Of a stretch of DNA of 64,000 bases, positions 55,691 through 63,977 are shown in pieces. Source of the DNA: Phototrophicus methaneseepsis (GTDB lineage Bacteria; Chloroflexota; Anaerolineae; Aggregatilineales; Phototrophicaceae). The position numbers and the translations under genes are program-made. The stretch spans positions 4,154,001 to 4,218,000 of the forward strand of contig NZ_CP062983.1 in the NCBI RefSeq assembly GCF_015500095.1. Direction: 5' to 3'. Within the stretch, counting starts at the first letter, position 1. Each line of letters starts with the position of its first letter. The notes under the pieces are model-generated. The model was not told the origin of the DNA, made no database searches, and saw only the letters and a program-made list of their open reading frames with translations.

Positions 55691-57535
55691 TTACTCCGTG
55701 TTCGTTTTCGTCTGGTCTGCATCGCCCGATAGTGCGTCCATGTCGTTCATCGGTGTGGCATCATCTGTAGATGACGGCTCATCATAGCGTGCAAAAATAC
55801 GTTGATAATCAACTGAATTGGCAAGTAAATCTTCGTGTTTGCCCTGGGCGACAATACGCCCCTTGCGTAGAACCACAATATGATCCGCCCAGCGGATCTG
55901 TGACAGGCGATGTGTGATCAGAATCGTCGTGCGCCCTTCAGCAGCGGACCAGATCGCCTTCTGGATGCGGTCTTCTGTCGCGCTATCAATGGCACTGGTA
56001 CTGTCGTCCAGTACGAGAATGGGCGGGTCACTCTGGAAGGCACGGGCCAACGCCAGACGCTGACGCTGACCACCGCTCAGGGTGACACCGCGCTGACCAA
56101 TCTTGGTTTCGTAGCCTTCCGGGAAGGTCAGGATGAAGTCATGTGCCTGGGCCTTTTTGGCGCTCGCTTCGATTTCCTCCTGGGACCATTCATCCTGCCC
56201 AAAGGCGATATTCTCAGCAATCGTCCGGCTGAACAAGAAAATATCCTGCTCAATCACGCTGACTTGGGAACGCAGCGCAGCAAGGCTCCAATCACGCACA
56301 TCGACACCATCGACCAGCACCCGCCCGCTATCAACGTCATAAGTGCGGTTGATGAGTTTAGCAATCGTCGTTTTGCCTGCACCCGTCTGGCCGACAATTG
56401 CAACTGTTTGCCCAGGTTCAATAGAAAACGAGATGTCATGCAGCACCTGCGTGCCTTCGATGTAGCCAAAATCCACAGATTCAAATGTGATCGCGCCTTT
56501 GACATCCTCCGAGTAACCCGCAGGATTGCTACCCAGGTCTGTTTCCTGATTGATGATATCCAGGATGCGGCCCGCACTGGCATAACCAGAAGCAATACGG
56601 CTAAGGGAGAACAACGAACTAAACACAGGGAACCCAAATAGGTAAATCTGACCGATAAAAGCGACCACATCACCTGTATCAATCAGGCCCTGTTGATAGA
56701 GATAACCTGCGTGTGCAAAAGCAGCGACAAAAGCCAATCCCAGTAGCAAAAAAGAGAGATAACGAGCTTCAACGCGCCCCTGATCAATGTAGTAATCACG
56801 GACCGTATCTGTCAATTCATTGAAGCGCCCCACTTCCGCGCTTTCCTGTGCCGTCCCCTTGATAACCTGCAAACCATCCAGGGCTTCTGCAAGGCGCGCA
56901 TTCATGCGGCCAAAGCTAGCACGTACTTTTTCCGCCAGGGGGTGCAGCGAACGCACAAAGAAGATTTGCACTGTAAGATGCAATATCACGAAAGTCAGAG
57001 GGACAATGATCAATGCCGGATAGATAAGAGGCGCTGCGATAATCGGCGCAATGAGAAACATGCTGGACCCAACGAGCATATTAAAGCCGGGATTCATCAT
57101 GAAGTTCATCTCGTGCACATCATTGGTCACACGGGCCATAATTTCGCCAACAGGCTGGAAATCATGGAACTCCATGCTTTTACCGAGCAAGCTAGCGTAC
57201 AGCTCATCACGGACATCCCGTTCAATACGCTGAGAGAACAGTTCCGCAGAATAATTGCGGATGAACTGCATAACAGCACGTGCTGCCTGGGCACCTATAA
57301 TAAATAGACAAAGCACAATGATCGCTTGTCGCGTCCCATCATCAGGCTGCTGAATTTCATCAAATGCCTGCCCGATAAAGTACGGCACTGTAGAAGCGAG
57401 GGCTGCATTGACAAAGGCCCCCATGATGAGCGCCGCAGCAACCCATTTATGCCGCATCACGTGATACGTAATAAAACGCACTGCCGAGCGGCGGTCACTT
57501 GTAAAAGATTTATCAACAACAAACTCTGCTGCCAT
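55691..57535 (-). CDS. ABC exporter half-transporter, degenerate Walker B subunit
   Basis: This protein has 614 residues from the ATG at 57535, with GGGG five bases upstream. A further 37 codons in frame are not family-like. The transmembrane domain covers about 20-325. Walker A is GQTGAGKT (near 380), the signature is a normal LSGGQRQRLALARAF (near 484), and Walker B reads VLDDSTSAID, with Asp in place of the catalytic Glu. This marks the non-hydrolysing site of a heterodimeric exporter whose partner is the next gene. A C-terminal acidic extension of about 35 residues follows. It is the first gene of the operon. Confidence 0.92.
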   Translation of the reverse strand: MAAEFVVDKSFTSDRRSAVRFITYHVMRHKWVAAALIMGAFVNAALASTVPYFIGQAFDEIQQPDDGTRQAIIVLCLFIIGAQAARAVMQFIRNYSAELFSQRIERDVRDELYASLLGKSMEFHDFQPVGEIMARVTNDVHEMNFMMNPGFNMLVGSSMFLIAPIIAAPLIYPALIIVPLTFVILHLTVQIFFVRSLHPLAEKVRASFGRMNARLAEALDGLQVIKGTAQESAEVGRFNELTDTVRDYYIDQGRVEARYLSFLLLGLAFVAAFAHAGYLYQQGLIDTGDVVAFIGQIYLFGFPVFSSLFSLSRIASGYASAGRILDIINQETDLGSNPAGYSEDVKGAITFESVDFGYIEGTQVLHDISFSIEPGQTVAIVGQTGAGKTTIAKLINRTYDVDSGRVLVDGVDVRDWSLAALRSQVSVIEQDIFLFSRTIAENIAFGQDEWSQEEIEASAKKAQAHDFILTFPEGYETKIGQRGVTLSGGQRQRLALARAFQSDPPILVLDDSTSAIDSATEDRIQKAIWSAAEGRTTILITHRLSQIRWADHIVVLRKGRIVAQGKHEDLLANSVDYQRIFARYDEPSSTDDATPMNDMDALSGDADQTKTNTE

Positions 57536-57722
57536 ATATACCCCAGTTAATATGTGTAAAAGCGCACCTGCACAACAAGTCGTCAGGACAAGTATGCGCC
57601 AACATCGTCTTATGGTAATGGAAGTTTTGAAACCAGTTAGGGCCAATTGGCCTATGGTCGCACAATTCCCGTTAATATTTTATAAAGATATTGCACGGCT
57701 ATTTTTAACCCCTAGATTAACG

Positions 57723-57750
57723 AAAAAGACCGACGATGACGTCGGCCTTT
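57723..57750 (-). terminator. Terminator after the luciferase-like gene
   Basis: On the minus strand AAAGGCCGACG-tcat-CGTCGGTCTTT, with one G-U pair, runs into TTTTT about 40 bases past the stop of the 57789 gene. Confidence 0.85.
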
Positions 57751-57788
57751 AGAACAGGTTACTCTTGTTGGTTCTATAAAGCTAGCGC

Positions 57789-58832
57789 TTAATTTTCTGT
57801 AGAAGCGACCAGATCATCAACAGGCTGCACCTGGAATGCCTTCGCCAGCAAATCATAGGAATGCAAGCGCGCATCGTGATCGTAAATCATACTCAGCACC
57901 ATCAATTCATCCGCTTTCGTCTGCTCAACGAGGTTTGTCAAACGCGCATGAACAGTCGCAGGGCTGCCGACGATGTGCCGTGCTGCTATGGACTGGAACA
58001 GAGATTCCTGCTGCGGGCTAAAGGGATAAGCTTTGATTTCTTCAGGGCTCTTTAGCGGGCCATGCTCCAAGCCGGCATACAAGCTATAAAACGAAAATGC
58101 GACTGAGAGGGACAGGTCTTCGGCCTCTTCGTCTGTATCTGCCGTAATGACAGAAGCCGCCAAAATCGCATGAGGCTCCGGGAATGATTCTGAAGGCGTA
58201 AAATCCTGGCGATAGAGGTTCATAACTGGCACAGCAAGTTCACCATTGATGTGATGTGCGAAAGCAAAACCCATACCCACCTGAGAGGCTAACCGAGCAC
58301 TAAAATCACTCGACCCTAACAACCAGATTGGCGGCAGGGCCACATCTTGCGGATAGGCTGCGACAGATTGGAATGGGTGGCCTTCAGGGAACTTACCAGA
58401 CGCAAAATGCTGTAAATCGGCCAAATTCTGCGGGAAGTCTTCCGCATTCATCGCATCACGAGAACGCCGCAAAGCTAAGGCTGTACGTCCATCTGTACCT
58501 GGGGCGCGCCCAATGCCCAAATCAATCCGGCCAGGGTATAACGCCTCTAACAGTTTAAAGGATTCAGCGACTTTGAGGGGGGCATGGTTCGGCAGCATAA
58601 CACCGCCTGAGCCAACGCGTAAATGACGTGTTTCTCGGGCAACTTGCCCGATCATAATTTCAGGTGTGGTACTGGCAATACTGGGAGTGTTGTGATGTTC
58701 CGCAAACCAGAAGCGCTTATAACCACGCGCATCAGCAAAACGAGCCAGATCAACCGAGTTACGCAGTACCTGCGTCGTACTGGTACCCGCTGTAACCGGG
58801 GAAACATCTAAAATAGATAATGGGATTGCCAT
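57789..58832 (-). CDS. LLM-class flavin-dependent oxidoreductase
   Basis: This 347-residue luciferase-like monooxygenase folds as a TIM barrel and uses reduced FMN and oxygen. The N-terminal PLSILDVSPVTAG and the FWFAEHHNTPSIASTTPEIM segment are typical of the MsnO8/YhbW-like branch. GSGGVMLPNHAPLKVAESF and LYPGRIDLGIGRAPGTDGRT are further family landmarks. The substrate is unknown, and no flavin reductase is nearby. A structured 259-base gap separates it from the TPR gene upstream; a terminator follows. The ATG is preceded by AAGG at about 11 bases. Confidence 0.9.
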   Translation of the reverse strand: MAIPLSILDVSPVTAGTSTTQVLRNSVDLARFADARGYKRFWFAEHHNTPSIASTTPEIMIGQVARETRHLRVGSGGVMLPNHAPLKVAESFKLLEALYPGRIDLGIGRAPGTDGRTALALRRSRDAMNAEDFPQNLADLQHFASGKFPEGHPFQSVAAYPQDVALPPIWLLGSSDFSARLASQVGMGFAFAHHINGELAVPVMNLYRQDFTPSESFPEPHAILAASVITADTDEEAEDLSLSVAFSFYSLYAGLEHGPLKSPEEIKAYPFSPQQESLFQSIAARHIVGSPATVHARLTNLVEQTKADELMVLSMIYDHDARLHSYDLLAKAFQVQPVDDLVASTEN

Positions 58833-58977
58833 CCGACATCAACCTTTAGTCTCAACAAATTTATGATTCACAGATTTTAGACGAGTGGCCTGCAGAAGAT
58901 ATTACGAGATCATTTCAAAAGAGCAGCGTTCATCAACATGATGGCGCTTGTTATGCCAGGAGATAGAGAATTGCCAG

Positions 58978-59028
58978 AGGGCAAGCTCAGGCTGAGATTA
59001 AATAAGGTCATCTCGCTGATTTTGCCCT
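58978..59028. repeat. Long imperfect hairpin between TPR and LLM genes
   Basis: Three nested stem segments, AGGGCAA/TTGCCCT, TCAG/CTGA and GAGAT/ATCTC, are separated by small internal loops and give about 16 pairs around an 11-base loop. No T run follows on either strand. Confidence 0.6.
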
Positions 59029-59064
59029 TTAAGCGCGGTCATCTATAAGCGTGATAATAACGTA

Positions 59065-59096
59065 TCGACATGAAGTGTCGACCTGAAAAAATCAGG
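59065..59096. repeat. Two adjacent small hairpins at the end of the TPR gene
   Basis: TCGACA-tgaag-TGTCGA (59065-59081) and CCTGA-aaaaa-TCAGG (59082-59096) are directly next to each other. The second reaches into the TPR gene's stop region. They could fold the 3' end of its mRNA. Confidence 0.5.
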
Positions 59097-59643
59097 AAGC
59101 AGATACCTGATTGCTAAAACTCGTGATAATACTACTCAGCCGCTTCATAATACGCTGGCGCATATTGAGGTCTGTTTTGCCTTCCAGGCCAAGCTGGTAT
59201 AGGGATGCACCGGCAATGAACTTACCTTCTCGTACCTGCAAGCTACCCAGAGCAAGCAACGTATCCCGATATAGGCGATCTTCCCCCATATCCCGGAAGA
59301 TGTCAGCCGCTTCACGATAAGAGGTCATGGCCTGCTCTTTATCGTTAAGGGCCATATAGACGCCCCCCATATTGCCAAGGACCTGAGCGACACGGAATTG
59401 ATCTTCTGTATTTTGGAAGTGCCGCAGGGCCTCTTGCATCATATCCAGGGCTTGTTGGGCTTCGCCTAATTCACGGTGCACAAGGCCAATATTGACCTTC
59501 ATTTCAGCAACCATATTTTCATCGCCAGCTTCTTTATAAGCATCTAACGCTTCCTGGAAGCTACGGCTCGCGGCTTCGTATTCTCTTTGCTGGAATAGCT
59601 GGACACCTTGATCCTGTAATTCGTGTGCCTGACTCATGACCAT
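59092..59643 (-). CDS. Soluble TPR-repeat protein
   Basis: This protein has 183 residues from the ATG at 59643, or 181 from 59637. It is built almost wholly of tetratricopeptide repeats: about residues 3-36 (AHELQDQGVQLFQQREYEAA), 43-76 (VAEMKVNIGLVHRELGEAQQ), 83-116 (VAQVLGNMGGVYMALNDKEQ) and 123-156. It has no signal peptide or membrane segment, so it is a cytosolic scaffold of unknown partner. GGAGGAG lies about 12 bases before the first ATG, separated by a small AGCG/CGCT hairpin that could bring it closer. An open extension of 20 codons upstream is not TPR-like. Confidence 0.78.
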   Translation of the reverse strand: MVMSQAHELQDQGVQLFQQREYEAASRSFQEALDAYKEAGDENMVAEMKVNIGLVHRELGEAQQALDMMQEALRHFQNTEDQFRVAQVLGNMGGVYMALNDKEQAMTSYREAADIFRDMGEDRLYRDTLLALGSLQVREGKFIAGASLYQLGLEGKTDLNMRQRIMKRLSSIITSFSNQVSAS

Positions 59644-59645
59644 AT

Positions 59646-59658
59646 AGCGTTTTACGCT
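59646..59658. repeat. Small inverted repeat in the TPR gene leader
   Basis: AGCG-tttta-CGCT lies between the Shine-Dalgarno sequence and the start codon of the TPR gene. It shares the ACGCT core with the larger palindrome 50 bases upstream. Confidence 0.45.
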
Positions 59659-59708
59659 CCTCCATGTAACTGCACGATGGCATATCAACGGGTTTCTGAT
59701 CACATCTT

Positions 59709-59725
59709 ACGCTTTAATAAAGCGT
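59709..59725. promoter_or_regulatory. Palindrome upstream of the TPR gene
   Basis: ACGCTTTA-a-TAAAGCGT is a perfect 17-bp palindrome located 66-82 bases upstream of the TPR start. Its symmetry suits a dimeric DNA-binding protein. The double-HTH regulator is the next gene upstream. Confidence 0.5.
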
Positions 59726-59798
59726 AGAAACATTTACGTTCACCGCCGTTTGGCTTTTGTATGACCAGAATACCGTGCCCTCTACACAAAAAAGGCCA

Positions 59799-60542
59799 TT
59801 ACATGGTGATATCGAGGAGGCCCTCTGCCACTTTACGCAATTGCTCTGTCGGCATATCGCGGAACATCATTGCAATTTTGATGAATGCGAGGTTCCTCGG
59901 GTTGGCTACGAAAGCGCGCGTATCCTCATCTAGCGCCATAAATGCCTGCCAATCTTCACGGGCTTGCAGCAGTTCGCCCACATAACCAACCGACTCAAGA
60001 AAATAGTTCACATTCTTGTTGACAGCATTTGCAAGGATTTGCAGGTGCGTCATCGGGATTGACACCTCACCCTGTTCATACTGATCAATTAATTCGGCAT
60101 CAAGCTGGGAAGATTCACTGACAGCTTCAAGGCTCAAGCCATAATCCATGCGCGCCTGATGAAGCTGCGCACCAATCATCCGATCACGCAACGCAAGATA
60201 AGCGGGCTGTTTGGTCGCCGTTTTGGCGCGGTCATTTTCAAGGGCATTCTGGCTCCAAAAATGGCTCACCGGCACATCCAGGTAATAAGCCAACAGTTCT
60301 AACTGTGGCAGTGAGGGGACTTCTTCGCCATATTCCCAGGATTCAATCATAGCAGGTGCCGTATTCAGCAGACGCGCACAATCTTCTATCGTACGTGCAG
60401 AATCCAAACGGGCGTCACGAATGAGCACACCGAGTACCTTGCCACGTAGACGGAAGGATTCCTGCGTATTATGGGGCTTTTCCTCAGAAGCATCATGTTT
60501 CTGAGCTTGTTTAAAGCGGGCAGCCAAATCATTAAAACTCAT
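59799..60542 (-). CDS. Transcriptional regulator with two XRE-type HTH domains
   Basis: This 247-residue cytosolic protein has two lambda-repressor-like helix-turn-helix domains. The first is at about 35-95 (LGVLIRDARLDSARTIEDCA, then ESWEYGEEVPSLPQLELLAY). The second is at about 122-185 (IGAQLHQARMDYGLSLEAVS, then IDQYEQGEVSIPMTHLQILA). Two XRE domains in one chain are uncommon and could let a monomer bind direct repeats. A C-terminal helical part includes MFRDMPTEQLRKVAEGLLDI. GGAGGG is about nine bases upstream of the ATG, and a perfect TATAAT (60582-60587, minus strand) lies 40 bases further, without a good -35. It is divergent from the histidine kinase. Confidence 0.88.
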   Translation of the reverse strand: MSFNDLAARFKQAQKHDASEEKPHNTQESFRLRGKVLGVLIRDARLDSARTIEDCARLLNTAPAMIESWEYGEEVPSLPQLELLAYYLDVPVSHFWSQNALENDRAKTATKQPAYLALRDRMIGAQLHQARMDYGLSLEAVSESSQLDAELIDQYEQGEVSIPMTHLQILANAVNKNVNYFLESVGYVGELLQAREDWQAFMALDEDTRAFVANPRNLAFIKIAMMFRDMPTEQLRKVAEGLLDITM

Positions 60543-60581
60543 TCAGGTATCCCTCCTATGCAACGCACACGGCTATAAGGC

Positions 60582-60587
60582 ATTATA
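60582..60587 (-). promoter_or_regulatory. Likely -10 box of the double-HTH regulator
   Basis: A perfect TATAAT on the minus strand lies 40 bases upstream of the start codon. The -35 position (TGTTCA, 60605-60610) is poor, so an activator or extended element may be needed. Confidence 0.4.
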
Positions 60588-60816
60588 ATCTCTCGACCTG
60601 TGACTGAACAACAAAAGTATTGAGATCATTTCACCATCCATCACATAACAATAACCAAACTCAATAATTGCATGAATTAATTTCGTAAAGTTACTAATTA
60701 TTCTGACAAAACTGGCATTTCCAGCTATATTGAGCTAAAACTCCACTTTGTCAAACATCAGGTCAGTTATAAGATAAAGCTACGAGATAATGAAGTGCCC
60801 ATAGAGTATTACGTAT

Positions 60817-62997
60817 ATGCCTGATCAATCTCCAGAATCTAATAAGGACCGATCAACAAGCAAAGGAACAAGCGAGACAATCCGTGGTGAATACGTCGGG
60901 CAAAGTAACACGGCCCTTTCATCAGCGGATAGCGCTATCTTCCACCTAGTTGCAGCTCTGAGTTCTCGCCTGGGTAACATCAAAGAAATTGATACCTTTG
61001 TGTCAACATTTGCACGCTGCGTTTATGAGACGTTCCATTGCAAGCAGGTCATTTTACTGACGGCTCTCCACCCAGAGAACGCCGCCCTGGAACACGCGGT
61101 CACATTGCCACCGCCAGAAGACCCAGAAAAAGCTCAAGCCTTGGAGATGCTCTTCGTCAGCAATTTTAACCTGGAGACTGACCTACCATTATCACCCCTG
61201 GCAAATAGAGCGCTTTTGTACGTCGAGAGTATCGAGTTACAGGATACACGGCTTGACGAACTGGCCTATATCTTACCGGATACACAATTTGCCCTTGTTC
61301 CGCTCAAGGTGACAACTTCAGAAGAACTCATCGGGCTGCTGATTCTTGAACAAGCAAATGAGCAAAACGAACCTGATAACCTATCTGATAAAGATAAGTA
61401 TCAACTAGATGCGCATCTCCTGCAAATGCTCAGCACGGTCGTATCCCCATTATTAAATCATACGCTGCAACATAACCGCACAGTCGACCGCTTCGCCAGC
61501 AGCATGCACGAGATGAATATCCTCCAGCAGATCGACGCTGAGTTAAACGACACAATCGCTCTGGATCGTGTCTTTCAGCTCATCATGGACTGGGCGTTAC
61601 GTTTTACGAATGCCAGTGCAGCGTCGATTGCGCTCTATGACCATGAGGCGGATACGCTCACGCTGATGCTGCATTATGGTTATCAAATTGAAAACCTGCA
61701 AGCTGGCCAGGTGATCCAAGAGACGGCTGGTGGCATCACACTCAGGGTTGCACGTACCGCACAACTAGAGATGGTCCCGGACGTCCTGCTCGATAAGGAC
61801 TACATGTCTTTTGCACCAAACACACGCACACAGCTCTCCGTACCGATCTTCAGAGAAGAACAGGTGATTGCTGTGCTGACCCTTGAGAGTAACAAGGTCA
61901 ACGGTTTCGATGAATCTCACATCAACTTTGTGGAAAAACTCTCAAATCGGGCCGGGGTCGCCGTCGATAATGCACGACTCTTCACAGAGACGAACCGTGA
62001 GCGGCAAAAACTCTCTATGATCCTGGGTGGCATCGTCGACAGCGTGGTGGTGGTCGATATTGATCAGCGAATCGTCCTAATTAACCAATCGGCAATACGA
62101 GCCCTTGGTTTGCTCATAGAGCGAGAATTAATCGGCCAAAAAGTTTCCGATATTCTCAGCCATTCTGGTTTTCTGCGCTTGTACCATACGGCCCTAGAGC
62201 GTAATGAGCAGGTCAAGCAAGAGCTTGAGTTGCCAAATGGCCGCATCTACCACGCCGTCGTAGACGAGCATCCGAGCATCGGCCATATTATCGTGATGCA
62301 AGATGTGACGCACTATAAAGAAACTGAGCAGCTCAAAAACGAACTCGTCGCTACGGTCTCTCATGACCTCAAGCAACCACTCAGCGTCATGCGTGGTTAC
62401 CTGGACTTACTCCAAATGGCAAACACCTTCGACGAGAGCTCTCAGCGATATGTGAATCAACTCTTTACAGCGTTTCATCATATGCGCCATCTCATTGATG
62501 ACATTCTCGACCTGGCCCGTATAGAGGCGGGCATCGAATTAGAGATGGCACCTGTGGAACTCAACACCATTTTGATACAGGCTGTTGTCTCGAACCGCCC
62601 CACTGCTGAAAATAAGAGCATCGAACTGATCACTGATTTACCCCATCTCCCGCCCATACAAGCTGATGAAGGGCGCATCCGCCAGATCTTCAATAATCTG
62701 ATTAGCAACGCTGTGAAGTACACGCCACCCGAAGGCTGGGTCAAAGTCTATGCGGAGATCAAAGCGGGTCAGATTCGTATCTTCATACAAGATAATGGGC
62801 TTGGGATTAGCCCTGAAGACCAGGCACATATCTTCGAGCGCTTCTATCGCGTTAGACGACCGGAAACCGACAGCATCGAGGGAACAGGACTGGGTTTAGC
62901 TATTGTCCGGTCCCTGGTAGAAGCACATAAAGGTGAAATCACCGTAACCAGCCGCCTCGGCGAAGGCTCCACATTCCGCGTGATACTGCCTATGTAA
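60817..62997 (+). CDS. Sensor histidine kinase, GAF-GAF-PAS
   Basis: This 726-residue histidine kinase has no membrane segment. GAF domains cover about 40-205 and 225-395; the second contains SAASIALYDHEADTLTLML and RTQLSVPIFREEQVIAVLTL. A PAS domain spans about 400-500 (VVVDIDQRIVLINQSAIRAL). The HisKA phospho-acceptor is H516 in SHDLKQPLSVMRGYL. The ATPase domain has the N box (IFNNLISNAVKYTP), G1 (DNGLGI), F box (FERFYRV) and G2 (GTGLGLAIV). No response regulator lies next to it in the window, so it is an orphan. The cytosolic GAF sensors suggest a small-molecule or redox signal, with no chromophore cysteine evident. A terminator follows. Confidence 0.94.
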   Translation: MPDQSPESNKDRSTSKGTSETIRGEYVGQSNTALSSADSAIFHLVAALSSRLGNIKEIDTFVSTFARCVYETFHCKQVILLTALHPENAALEHAVTLPPPEDPEKAQALEMLFVSNFNLETDLPLSPLANRALLYVESIELQDTRLDELAYILPDTQFALVPLKVTTSEELIGLLILEQANEQNEPDNLSDKDKYQLDAHLLQMLSTVVSPLLNHTLQHNRTVDRFASSMHEMNILQQIDAELNDTIALDRVFQLIMDWALRFTNASAASIALYDHEADTLTLMLHYGYQIENLQAGQVIQETAGGITLRVARTAQLEMVPDVLLDKDYMSFAPNTRTQLSVPIFREEQVIAVLTLESNKVNGFDESHINFVEKLSNRAGVAVDNARLFTETNRERQKLSMILGGIVDSVVVVDIDQRIVLINQSAIRALGLLIERELIGQKVSDILSHSGFLRLYHTALERNEQVKQELELPNGRIYHAVVDEHPSIGHIIVMQDVTHYKETEQLKNELVATVSHDLKQPLSVMRGYLDLLQMANTFDESSQRYVNQLFTAFHHMRHLIDDILDLARIEAGIELEMAPVELNTILIQAVVSNRPTAENKSIELITDLPHLPPIQADEGRIRQIFNNLISNAVKYTPPEGWVKVYAEIKAGQIRIFIQDNGLGISPEDQAHIFERFYRVRRPETDSIEGTGLGLAIVRSLVEAHKGEITVTSRLGEGSTFRVILPM

Positions 62998-63006
62998 TTT
63001 CAGACG

Positions 63007-63037
63007 AAAAAGGCCCTGCATAATGCAGGGCCTTTTG
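63007..63037. terminator. Bidirectional terminator between the kinase and the His-rich gene
   Basis: AAAAAGGCCCTGCAT / ATGCAGGGCCTTTT is a near-perfect stem with an A tract and T tract on its flanks. It serves both convergent genes. Confidence 0.9.
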
Positions 63038-63059
63038 ATATTAGATATTGCAGTACACT

Positions 63060-63977
63060 CTATAAGGGAGTGTTCTCGTCGTTGCCATTATCAGGCACAT
63101 CAGGCGACGACGGTGTCTCCGGGTCATCTTCCTCATCAGGCGCATGAGAGTGAATATGTATCGTACGAACATCCTTATGATCATCGCCAACGGTCACCAT
63201 CATATCAATATCAATATCCGGCGGTACAAGGCCAAAGTCCTGTAACACCCAGATTGTCGTAATGCGATCACTGAGGTTCGGCCACTGGTCTTTCGCCCAA
63301 CGATAGCGCTCTCGGCAGAACTGCCAGACTGCCTCCGGGATCTTCTCCCAGCGATAGGTTTGGTATTCTTCCCAGATTTGGTCATGGTCTGTCTTGGGGA
63401 ACAGAACATCGAGCATGGCTTGTTGCACAGTGGCTTCGTGACGACCTGTGTCCAAATTGACCCAATTTTTATGGTATTTATCAATGAATGTGAAAATACC
63501 GTAGTGGGAATAGTGCTCAATCGTGCTGAGGACCTCATCTCGCTGATCATAGGCATGCTGATAAATCTCTTCCAGATCAATACTGGGTTCTTCAACATGG
63601 TCATGGTCATGATCGTGGTCATGATGATGAAATAGTGACGGCGGGATAGCATAAGTATAGCTCACAAGGCGAATGAGTCGCTCTGGCTCAACATTGAATT
63701 TAACCAGTTCCCCGGCTTCAATCATCTCGCTGATTGCATTGGCAATGCCTCGCTGGCGGGCTTCATCGTAAGCACGCTGAACACCGCTGGCATAATGAGG
63801 CCGTAAAACGCCGGATCTGACAGGCGGCATACTCCGTTTGAGGGGTTCTCTGCGCAAACCACCATTCGCAATGAAAAGCTGCAACAGCGTCAGCACAGCG
63901 CCTGCAACGACGATGAGCAACAGCGCGTCGGTCTTCTGAGTGATGAGCACAATCCCCATGAAATAGCTGGCGATCAT
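63060..63977 (-). CDS. His-rich membrane-anchored protein, unknown function (5' end uncertain)
   Basis: The protein has 305 residues from the ATG at 63977. The frame stays open to the window edge, so the true start may lie outside. One or two hydrophobic segments (about 1-36, with LLLIVVAGAVLTLLQLFIAN) are followed by a soluble region. A His/Asp run (HHHDHDHDHDHVEE, about 116-129) follows YAIPPSLF, and a second cluster (IHIHSHAPDEEDD) is near the C-terminus. Such runs bind zinc, nickel or copper in metal transporters and chaperones, but the rest matches no metal protein I know. The body is helical with many aromatic residues (DQIWEEYQTYRWEKIPEAVW). It has no known family and shares the convergent terminator with the kinase. 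Confidence 0.6.
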   Translation of the reverse strand: MIASYFMGIVLITQKTDALLLIVVAGAVLTLLQLFIANGGLRREPLKRSMPPVRSGVLRPHYASGVQRAYDEARQRGIANAISEMIEAGELVKFNVEPERLIRLVSYTYAIPPSLFHHHDHDHDHDHVEEPSIDLEEIYQHAYDQRDEVLSTIEHYSHYGIFTFIDKYHKNWVNLDTGRHEATVQQAMLDVLFPKTDHDQIWEEYQTYRWEKIPEAVWQFCRERYRWAKDQWPNLSDRITTIWVLQDFGLVPPDIDIDMMVTVGDDHKDVRTIHIHSHAPDEEDDPETPSSPDVPDNGNDENTPL

